From assembly GCA_012184525.1 (NCBI GenBank), contig WOFQ01000005.1, positions 682,001-746,000 on the forward strand: a stretch of DNA of 64,000 nt, read 5' to 3'. The stretch's first letter is position 1. The number at the start of each line of letters is the position of its first letter. The notes under the pieces are model-generated. The model made no database searches and had not been told where the DNA came from. It saw only the letters and a program-made list of their open reading frames with translations. This DNA is from Xenoacremonium recifei. Its lineage: Eukaryota > Ascomycota > Sordariomycetes > Hypocreales > Nectriaceae. Both the position numbers and the translations under genes were made by a program. Shown here piece by piece: positions 54,948-64,000 of the stretch.

Positions 54948-56974
54948 TTATCCATGCAGGCAGGCACTTCCATCTATAACAATCTCCTCCTCGTTGATAC
55001 GTCTCTTTCTGAGTTTATAAAAGCAAGCATAAAATGCGCACCCAGCTATGAAACCGGATATTCCGACAGCTCCATACATCCAGACGAGATACGGATCTTG
55101 GGATACTGCACCAAGCGCGATGCAAATAGCGGCAGCAATCGCGATTGTAAGCCAGAAAAGGGCCGAGATGACGGAACGTAGACTTTTGGAGTGTCAGCTT
55201 CTGCCCTTGTTGTGTATTGTGGGAGCCCAACTGGCCGGGTACATACTTTTTGGGTGCTTGGGTGAAGGCCAACTCTAAGCCAGTGATTATCACGAAAGCT
55301 TCAGAAAGTGCAACAAGCACATAGCTGGGTGCCTGAATCCAGACATGAATACTCTGCGGGGGCGACTTATAGATGTAATGCTGAAGAACACATGCATAAA
55401 CCATTGACAAAGACGCAAACATGAATCCCATGAATATTCTGGTGACAGGGTCGAAGTCGATTTTATACTTTCGGAGCAGGGGGTAGACGATAACTAATTA
55501 TAACAGTTAGGCGGGAAGTCTCCAACGTGGCTAGGTGTTTCTTACTGTCAAGGAAGGGAATAAAGAAGCAGAGCGCGATAGGGTCCAGGTTCTGCAGGAG
55601 ATCATTTGGGGTTCCGTGTAAAGCCATTTGGCCAGCTTGGGAGATCAGGTTGTTCCACATTTGGTTCCAGCAGATGAAGTAAAATGGGAAGAAAAGAAAC
55701 ATCTACGTGAGCCGACATGAGTCCTTGAGCAATTGTAAACGAGGTTCCAGCACTTACCTTGCAGCTTTTAAGTCCTGTGTCAACATCGCGTACATATCCG
55801 TCTGTGTATCTCTCCTCATTTGCGAGGGCGTAGAGCTCGAGCCGCCCTTCTTCTCTCAACGCGGAAGGCCGCGCCTTTTCAAAACCACCTTCCTTCATAG
55901 CGATGCGAGTAGTACGACAGGCGTCAATAATAGCAGATCCCATAGGAGGCCGCTTGATGTACTTGTTTCTACCGAGCAGAAAAACACCAGTAGACAAGAT
56001 TATAGCGCTGTAAATGGTGTCATCAGCCACGTTTGTTAATATTTCGCCGTGAGGTAAGGGTCTTACATGAGAGGGACAAAATATGCCAACCAGAACGCGT
56101 AATGTGCCTCGATATTGACAGTAATCAATGGGGACAAGGCGCCAACATTGACAACCCAATAGAACCACATAAAAAGTCTCTGCACCGTGAGCTCTGGATC
56201 TACGATGACCTGCTCGCCTGACTTGAGCGTCTGAAGTACCGGTTGTGACTCTTGATATTGCTCTGCGCACATCGGGGTTACGTTTGCTTTGATACCGCCC
56301 GTGCCAAGGCCAATTGTGATCATCGCAGTAATCAGCCCGCCCATACCTGCGCCGTTCGTGATAGCAACAGGCGTGGACGTTGACACAAGAATGACTAGAC
56401 CAAGCATGTAGATGCCGCAGGCGCAAAGAATTGCTTTGAACTTGCCAAGATATTGGTCTGGGAAAGGTCAGACTGGAATTCTTCATCCGGGTATAACGGG
56501 TCATACCGGCTACTATTGCTCCAAGAACTGTCGAAGCATATGCCCAGAACTTGAAGAAATTTCCTAGGGCCGTCGCGACAGCTTGTCCCTTTCCCAAAGC
56601 ACCCGGAAGATCGGATCCAGGGTCATATGGGTTACTTCGTAACTCAGCATTTGTCTCGTGATGAAGAAACTGAACGTAGCTTACTTGATGTAATTTTGGA
56701 TTGGGCCTGACAGCCCGAAGTACGTGAAACGCTCCCCTAACTGTGATCTTCCGTTAGCATTTTGACAAAGACAGAAGATTCGCTACCGCGATGGGTGTAT
56801 CTCAATCGATTGGCTAACCTCGACGACGAGAATAAGAAGTGCTATCATAGGCAATTTATCCGGCACCCGGCGAAGACCTGTCCATTGTGGCATCACTGGT
56901 TTCAAGTCGACGTCTGGTGAGTTTTGGGTTTCCGGAATAACATCGGTGATGTCGGCCTTCTTCTCGATATCCAT
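54948..56974 (-). CDS. PTR2-type oligopeptide transporter
   Basis: Proton-coupled di/tripeptide importer of the POT/PTR family at the plasma membrane. Eight exons (56974-56819, 56740-56685, 56634-56507, 56457-56067, 56007-55758, 55702-55546, 55493-55247, 55182-54948) give 539 residues with all phases consistent. The family motif around TM1 is present as VVELGERFTYFGL. GLGTGGIKANVTPMCAEQY is the second signature, with the TGGIK core, and FMWFYWVVNVGAL is the FYxxINxG-like third. About twelve membrane segments occur, with a long cytosolic loop between segments 6 and 7. Exon 1 ends at a GTTAGC donor, required to give VVE|LGERF. The N-terminal tail of about 45 residues is acidic. It is divergent from an alpha/beta hydrolase. 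Confidence 0.92.
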
Positions 56975-57526
56975 GGTTGCGACAATATGAGTTCTCAAGG
57001 TGAGGTAGAGCCCCTCAAATGCAGCCAATGAATGAGTGCTTCAACGAAGAAGCGTGAAAGGATGATAACGAAAAGAAATTATCGGAGTAAGTTGCAGGAG
57101 GGTATTGGGCTCGAAAGAGTTTCCATCCCGGCTGACCCCCTTTAAGGCTTGTGTCCAGCAGGACCCTGTAGGTATTCGAGATATTGTCCCACCCCCAGAA
57201 ATCGAACGAGAGAGATAGCTGATCGCGCGGGGTTTCAAAGAACAAATCTGCTTGGTGGCGTTCGAACGCCTATCTCTTGTTTCGGGCCCTTTTGTGGAGA
57301 CAGAGATCGGGGAGAGAACGCCGCCAATCATCATGGACGCCGTGATCTTCAGTGTGGGTTTGTTAGGACGCTGGAAGTAGAGAAGAACTGTTCCTGGGGA
57401 GGATTTCTTTCGGAAAGGCGGATTCATTGCTCTGTTTTTCTGCCGAGATCAGTTCTTGAGGAAACTAACCACCAGGAGTAGCGCCGTCTCAGTTTCTTGT
57501 TTCTCAGTCTCTGCAGAATCGATACG
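56975..57526. promoter_or_regulatory. divergent promoter PTR2 / hydrolase
   Basis: 552 bp between start codons. No credible coding region; the ORFs on both strands are shadows of GC-rich DNA. No clear regulatory palindrome was recognised. Confidence 0.4.
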
Positions 57527-58885
57527 ATGATAAGCCAAGTTACGACAATCTCGGAGGAAACTCCATTGGCCCAGAACATTCCACTACACAAAAACGCTCG
57601 ACTTGAAATACCCCACGACCGACTTACAGGCCTCGATCCAGAATGGCGAGCCTTGTGGAATAAACACGGCGCCTCTATGACCAGGGCGGATGAGGTTTCC
57701 ATTGACGAATATCGGTCCAACCCCGCGAAGTATAGCTTTACATATCCCACCTATCGAGGTACGTACACGTGCAATACGATCATAGAAGAAAAATAAAACC
57801 TAATGAATTTTTAGGACCCGATGTATACCACGTCGAAGACCGTGAGATCCCTGTTTCGAGACCAAACGGTCGTATAACAATACGGATCTATTCGCCAGAA
57901 GGGCCAGGTCCGTTCCCGGTTCACCTCAACTTTCATGGAGGTTTGTATTGATGTCAGCCCCTAGATTCTGAGCGCTGCTGCTGACCTGAACCCTATAACA
58001 GGAGGCTGGGTACTCGGAAGCCTCGACACTGAAGCAGCATGGTGTCGCCATATTTGTAATAAGAGCTACATCAAAGTCATCGACGTAGACTATCGTATGG
58101 GTCCAGAATATCAGTTCCCCACGGCAATCTATGACTGCTGGGATGCAGTGAAATGGGTAGGAATTAATTTACTCCTGATTTATCATGAGTGCCGAAACGC
58201 TCAACTTTGGACTGCAGGTCATTAAAAGCGGAAAAGACATCAACATCGATCCAGAAAGAGTATCGTTTGGAGGTCTCTCTGCAGGCGGTCAGATTTCGGC
58301 CGTGCTTGCGCACTTTGCCAGAGACGAAGCAGTCAACATAAAACTGCATATGATGATTGTTCCTGCAACGGACATGCGATACTGTAGCAAGAAGTTGCAG
58401 AAACTGACTGTTGATAACTGTCCATACGAGAGTGTCCGTCTCTTGAAAGACGTTCCGTGGGGTCCTCTGGGCCGCGAGAAATGGTTCCTTAAATATTGGC
58501 TCGGTGAAGATCCAGGTACCAAATTTGAATCTGAGCAAGCTATCAGAATATCCCACTGACTGGTCAATGCCTAGAAGTACAAGAAGAATTTCTCAATGAC
58601 TGGGTTCTCACTCCCGTCTTAGCCCCAAATATGAGAGACTTGCCGCCAGCGCACCTTGTCACAGCTGAATTCGATCTAGAGCGTGACGAAGGAGAGTTTT
58701 ATGGACAGATGATCAAAGGTGCAGGTAACAAAATCACAATGAAGAGATACAAAGGTCAACCACATGCTTTTGCACATTACAACCACCCAGAGAGAGGACT
58801 TAAAGCCAGCTTTGAGTTCATTGAAGATACTGCTCGGATTCTCAGGGAAGTTCATTATCATGGTACAGACGGAAACAATAATTGA
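57527..58885 (+). CDS. alpha/beta hydrolase, HGGGW esterase type
   Basis: A serine hydrolase of the same group as the gene at 30662-31881. Five exons (57527-57758, 57815-57940, 58002-58156, 58218-58515, 58575-58885) give 373 residues. The oxyanion loop is HGGGWVLGSL (split by an intron), the nucleophile elbow GLSAGG, the acid in AEFDLERDEG and the His in QPHAFAHY. VDYRMGPEYQFPTAIYDCWDAVKW is typical of the family. The intron right after the final Trp of that block is at the same place and phase as in the paralogue at 31 kb, indicating common descent. Substrate unknown; no signal peptide, so cytosolic. It lies next to the PTR2 transporter and the Zn2Cys6 regulator. Confidence 0.9.
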
Positions 58886-58980
58886 TGCTAGATATATACA
58901 TATACAAACTAAATCTTGGTCGTTTGAGAAAGTCTGAAGAAGAAAAGGAATATGCAGAATGCTCTGTACAATAGCAACTA

Positions 58981-61102
58981 TTACTTCAATCTATTCTCGT
59001 TCCTGAACATCAATCTAAAGTCCTCTTCCACATGCGGCTTCAATTTCAACACTTGCCCAACTCCACGCCAGAAGATGGAATCGATTCGTAACAGTGCCAG
59101 TTTAAGGACCGGTAGAGATCTTGACTTAATCCGAAGAACCTGCCGGGCCGTCTGCAAGGTACGAATCCATTCGCCGGCCTCTCCTCCGAGTGGCGATGAG
59201 GTGGTCATCCATAGGAGAGTGAAGCAAAACGAGGAAAAGGCGGCTTGACACCATGGTGGCCAGAATCCGGCGGCCCATTCAGTACTGAGTGACCCGAGAA
59301 AGCTCGAAAAATCATTTACGGAAATTCGCATACGTACGCGTGCCTCTGCGTCATTGGCTGAAGTTTTGGGATCAAGCCCTGCCATATCTTGCGCGGGCGA
59401 GCGCGTTGTAGCTCGGCGATTCAACAGAATTATGTAATGATATCCAAGCAATAACACTGATTGCAACAAGTATTCTGGAGGAGAATCAGAGCGTATGTCA
59501 AACTCTGTCATTGACGGCATTTCAGCAAGAATTGCATTTGAGATTCCGGTTGCTTGCTGAGGATCATTGTTGAGTTTAGCCTGAGCTTGAAGTGAACTGC
59601 GAGCCAAATATCAATATGTGGGGATAACGAAGAAAGGCAGCGAGAACCTACTAAAGACCTGTCAAAGTAGAACTCAAAGACGATGATAATTCTGAGAACT
59701 TCATCATCTTCCCCCATTCACTTTCCGACAGGCCGGAGTCTCGAGCATCAGCCGCTTGCGTTGAGGTGACAAGCCAATTATCATGGTGAATATGAGGGGG
59801 CCTCCCAAGAGTAGCTGCAAGCCAAAGATCTGTTGCATATATAAGGAACGAAATTCGTCGTCGTTGTGCTTTCTCTTCCGGGCTTATTGACCACTGAGAG
59901 GGATCCAAATGAAGCCCAATATTGACTGCAGCAGCGACTAACATTCCCAGCATCGACCATCTATAAGAAGAGTCCGCAACCACCGGGTTCGCTGGGGGAC
60001 GTGCTACAACAAGAAGAAGAGTTTGAACCATCGCTAGGTCGGGAGTATGAATGTTCGACGCCAGCGCAGCACTGATCATGCGAGAGAGTGTGGCACCAGG
60101 TGGAGGGTCGTAAGCCAAGTCGATGCAGAGCTGGTCATCGTATGTCGAGAACGGAAAGGTGATCAGATAAATAGCGGCGAGAAGATGCGGCGCAGCCGAT
60201 GCTGGCTGAGGTTGGCGTTGAGATGAAAAGATGGGATACTGAGGTGCGATGAACTTATTGAATAGGTCGATTAATCTCGCTCCAATCGCATCCGGAACCT
60301 CTTTTCTCAGTTCAGCTTGAAGCTCTGTTATTGGAGTTGTGACATATCCTGCTTCTTCGCGGTTTTCGTCATGTAGGAATTGTTGAGAAACCAGGAACTG
60401 AATGGGAGAAGGGCTCTGCTGAACAGAGCGTATAGCCAATTGTTTAAATTTGAAGACGCCTCGTTCGTCGAAGTGGTACTGGCGTAGCACGTAAGGGTCC
60501 ATGTCTCCCGTAAGTCCCAAGATCTCTGCGCTGAAGTCTCCAGTATTGTTCTGAAGGGGTTCATCATCAATTAGATTTGGTGTCTGCTGATTATCCGGAC
60601 CTGTCGATTCAGTTTGTGCTCCATGATTTCCGAGTTCAGGTACGTTCGAATTAGCACTTGGAGAAGTGTTGAATAGGTATTGATAGTCATTTGCTCCAGA
60701 ACCATGGTCTTCAAGGAAATCCATCATCGTGTCGGGCCCGAAGAGGTCTATGCCTAGAGCATCGCCTTGCAGATTCGTAGCATCGTCCTGCACCACGGAG
60801 TCTGGTAAATCTCGAGGCGTTTCAATTCTGGTGTCAGATGCATACGGCTGCTGGAGACTGTTCGTCGGACTGTGCATCATGGAGACGCCCATAGCATACC
60901 CCCCGTTTACACGGCCAATACTTTCCGCGCTATGGTCTTGGGCTGTGTGCTTTTTCCGTGGTCGTGCTGATTCGACGAAGGTGCATTGCCTATCATGCAA
61001 CTGGCACGAGCGACATGGCAGAGCGCCGTCAATGCGACATGCAGTCTTTCTAGACCGGCAAAAATCACAAGGTCTTTGCCGCTTGCTCATATAGGGACGC
61101 AT
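58981..61102 (-). CDS. Zn2Cys6 transcription factor
   Basis: A fungal binuclear zinc-cluster regulator in the nucleus. Two exons (61102-59652, 59596-58981) give 688 residues. The cluster near the N-terminus reads C-x2-C-x6-C-x7-C-x2-C-x6-C (CDFCRSRKTAC then CRSC and C), followed by a basic linker (ARPRKKH). The middle homology region of fungal_trans type spans about 290-520 with SRMISAALASNIHTPD, WSMLGMLVAAAVNIGLHLDP and ATDLWLAATLGRPPHIH. The intron has a GTAGGT donor and gives the GLYSLQAQ join, which fits the family pattern; another start codon lies at 61090. It is convergent with the hydrolase and lies near transporters, so a local pathway regulator is plausible but unproven. Confidence 0.9.
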
Positions 61103-61486
61103 TCCAGCGAACGAAGAGGTTGATGAAAGAAGGAGGTGAGTTGAGAACAGGATAAAGTCGAGGTCACGGAAGATCCACAGGGCATCCTCCTACTGATGTC
61201 TCCACAGCCGGAGGATAATTATGACGCCGGACAGGACATGGCGCTCATGCTTCCCAAAGAATTCTCGCTCGTCATAATTTTGTCAAATAGCATTCATCGA
61301 TTTTTTGCGAAACATGGCCTCCATTACTACTAACGCGACGTCTTAGCTAACGAGCAACTCCTCTAAAGCATCCGTGTCCCAAAGTTTCTCGTCGCTTTCT
61401 TCGCCCAAAATTGTCCTCCATTTCCTCACCAATCCCCAGTGAAATGCGGAGGAGATCCGTCGAGCCACAAACAATAAGACTCGGGC
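61103..61486. other. intergenic, Zn2Cys6 promoter
   Basis: It contains the promoter of the minus-strand Zn2Cys6 gene and the 3' region of the ABC transporter. No gene or strong motif seen. Confidence 0.45.
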
Positions 61487-64000
61487 TCACTGATCCAGCG
61501 ATTGCCCAAGGCACATCCCATGGTACAGGCCCTTCTTCTCTAGGAGCTGCTCATGTGTGCCGACCTCGGTGACTTGACCCTGCGAGAAGACGACAATCAT
61601 GTCGGCGTTCTTGATTGTCGAGAGCCGGTGAGCAACGGCAATTGTGGTTCGCCTTCTCCCATTATTGCCTCCGCCCTTCGCAGAGTCTTCCAGAGCGGCC
61701 TTAACAGCGCGCTCGGATTCGCTATCGAGGCTCGACGTTGCTTCATCTAGGAGCAGAAGACGAGGCTTTCGGATTATGGCACGGGCAATCGCAATTCGTT
61801 GGCGCTGGCCGCCTGAGAACTGGGCGCCTTGGGGCCCGCAAGGAGTCGAAAGGCCTTCGGGGAGCGAGACGATGAACGTGTCGATGTTAGCGATCCGGCA
61901 AGCCTCAAGAATCTCGTCGTCAGTAACCTGGGAGGAGTCTTCTAAACCGAGAGAAATATTTTCACTAAGAGAACCCTGGTACAGAACAGGTTCCTGCTGA
62001 ACCAGAGCAATGCGTCTTCGGTGCTCTCCAAGATGCACAGAAGCGGCGTCAATGCCGCCGAAAAGAAGTGCGCCACTGGTCGGTTCGTAGAAGCGCTCGA
62101 GGAGACTGAGGGCAGTAGTCTTTCCACAGCCCGAAGCTCCCACAAATGCTGTAAAGAAGCCGGGCGGAATGCGCAATGACACTTCTTTGAGCACCTTGAC
62201 ATCAGGTCTGCGAGGGTAGGAAAACTCGACGGCCTTGAAGTCCAAAGAAGCAGCGCTAGGAACTTCGTTGGTGTCTTCTCCAGGCGGGTGGTCTTCTTTG
62301 ACGTCGTCGGAAATCTGTCGACGCAGATTGAAGACATAATTGGCCGCTCGTTTGGCTTGCGTGATACTTGTCGTGTACGTGAAGAGAGCGGCAGCCGCCT
62401 CACCAGCAAAGATCACTCCGATGAAGGCGACGTAGAACTGCTGCGGTGTATACTCTCCAAAGGAGATCAAACGGCCACCATACCAGAACCCAAGAGCCAT
62501 GGCCAGAAATGACATCGACTGACTAAGAGAGTACCAGAACATGCTGCTGATCAAGCTCGTCACGGCGGTCTTTGCAATAGAACGAAGTGTTCCCTCGTAC
62601 TTAGCGACAATCTCGTTCTCGAGTGCTAGGGATGCAACTGTGCGGATGGACATGATCGCTTCAGAAGCAACTCCTGCACTATTGGCAAATCGCGATGCAG
62701 ATGCCTCGTCCAGCTTGAACTCCAGGCGCATGCGAAGGTAACCAGCTCCAACTAGTGGAGGTAATGCACCAAAAGTCAACACCAGACCCAGCTTCCAGCC
62801 ATATGCTATAGCCAAAATGCAGCTTGATACAAGGTTGACGAGGATTGTCATGATGAGGGCGATGTTCGACGAGAGAAGTTCCTGGAGCGCTGCGGGTTCA
62901 CTTGCAAGCTGGGAGACTAGGGCGCCAGTCGTGTTGTCTGGGTCATCGAAGAACGACATATCCTGCCGAATGATGCTCTTGAAGATATCCAGTCGATAGA
63001 AGTTCATGACTCCTTGAGCTATAACGGTCGACATCCAGCCAAGGATGGCGTAGACGACGAGGTTGCCACATGCCATTACAAAGAACATGAGGGCGTAGAA
63101 GTTGCCTCGGTTGACCATCTCATCTCTCTCAAGGGAGAACGCGTTCATGACACGGGAGAAAAGCACAGCAAGAGCCGGGTTGGAACCTCCTAGAAGGAAG
63201 GTTAGGCAAGTATTGAGCAAGGAAGCATAGGAATGCACTTACCTCCTAGAACAGCGCATATTGTGATGACTGCGAATGGCATCCAAAGGGTTGGCTGCTC
63301 CCGGATTATCATAGCGAGACACTTGAACAGATTGTACTTGGTGGCTGCAGTTTCGACTTGCTCAGGAACCGTCTCTTGGGTATCCAGTACCATTGAGTGC
63401 CGGACCCTAGCCTTCTCATCGGGGTTCTCAGCGGTGATCTCTTGTTCAATCTCATCCCCGTGCGTATCGTGATGTAGATCTTGTGCCATTACGAGTCGAG
63501 AGTAAGCACCACCCGAGCGAATAAGTTCTTCATGTGTCCCTTGCTCGATGATCTTGCCCTTGTTCATCACGATGATATTGTCTGCGTGGCGGATGGTCGA
63601 AAGTCGATGCGCAATGACGACGGTCGTCCGATTCACAGCAGCGTTGTTGAGTGCCTTTTGTACGATTCTTTCGGCGTTAGGATCCAGGGCACTTGTAGCT
63701 TCGTCTAGAAGAAGGACACGAGGGTTCGAAATGATACTTCTAGCAATGGCTAGTCGCTGCTTTTGTCCGCCCGACAGCATGGAACCGCGTTGGCCAAGCT
63801 GGGTTTGGAAACCCTGTTCCGATCAGCCCAGTGCTCAATTTCGACAATTAGAGATCCCTACCTCAGGAAGGTTTTCGATAAACTCGTATGCGTATGCAGC
63901 TTTGCAGGCATCTTCCACGAGCTTCAATTTGTCGTCATCGGGCAAATCTGCCTGTGGTGTACCAGACAATCCGTACGCGACATTCTCAAACACCGAACCA
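61487..64000 (-). CDS. ABC transporter, ABCB/multidrug type (partial, N-terminus outside window)
   Basis: An ATP-driven exporter of the P-glycoprotein type (TMD-NBD-TMD-NBD). The gene runs off the right edge, so the first membrane domain and the start of the first nucleotide domain are missing. The visible exons are 64000-63862 (incomplete), 63813-63243 and 63189-61487, about 803 residues. First nucleotide domain: signature LSGGQKQR, Walker B LLLLDEATSALD, H-loop AHRLS. A linker rich in Asp/Glu/Arg joins it to a six-helix membrane domain (about 58-330 of the last exon, with the MSFFDDPDNTTGAL coupling segment). Second nucleotide domain: Walker A GASGCGKT, signature FSGGQRQR, Walker B LLLLDEATSSLD, H-loop AHRLST. 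Such pumps give azole or toxin resistance or export metabolites; the substrate is unknown. The intron 63242-63190 fits the frame exactly. Confidence 0.95.

Overview
The window is nuclear DNA from a filamentous ascomycete. Genes carry short introns (about 50-90 nt) with GTRAGT-type donors and CTAAC-like branch sites. The content is typical of Pezizomycotina: a HET-domain protein, a Zn2Cys6 regulator, a HAM1-like protein and fungal membrane proteins. A class such as Sordariomycetes is plausible, but the sequence does not fix the species. I find 26 protein-coding genes I am confident in, one partial gene at the right edge, and one doubtful small ORF. No rRNA, tRNA, CRISPR array or intact transposon was recognised. 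Exon boundaries were worked out by hand from splice consensus, reading frame and remembered family patterns.

Left part (1-24.6 kb), mostly housekeeping. After 2.4 kb without a gene come pelota/Dom34 (ribosome rescue), an aldo/keto reductase, a basic coiled-coil protein with a KEN box, a RING protein with SUMO-interaction motifs, PRP19 (spliceosome) and, divergent from it, OHCU decarboxylase (urate breakdown). Next are a nuclear-looking hypothetical protein, a 2.6 kb gene-free GC-rich stretch, a HAM1-like protein, a C2H2 zinc-finger protein and a GST-like protein.

Middle (25-45 kb), accessory genes mixed with metabolism. A multi-pass membrane protein and a HET-domain protein diverge from a 217 bp promoter. 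Then come an alpha/beta hydrolase, an MFS anion transporter, an acyl-CoA thioesterase, LYS9 (lysine biosynthesis, with a CPC1/Gcn4-type site), a single-pass membrane protein and a large, many-exon dynamin-like GTPase of the SLIP-GC type.

Right part (45-64 kb). A DUF1275 membrane protein and sulfide:quinone oxidoreductase share a promoter, followed by a mitochondrial dicarboxylate carrier. The motif TCGGCGA is repeated in these promoters and in that of the GST-like gene. I infer a small mitochondrial sulfide-oxidation module; this is the most interesting hypothesis in the window. Then come an unusual ureohydrolase homologue, a secreted intradiol dioxygenase, a hypothetical protein, a PTR2 peptide transporter divergent from a second alpha/beta hydrolase, a Zn2Cys6 regulator and the C-terminal two thirds of an ABCB-type multidrug transporter.
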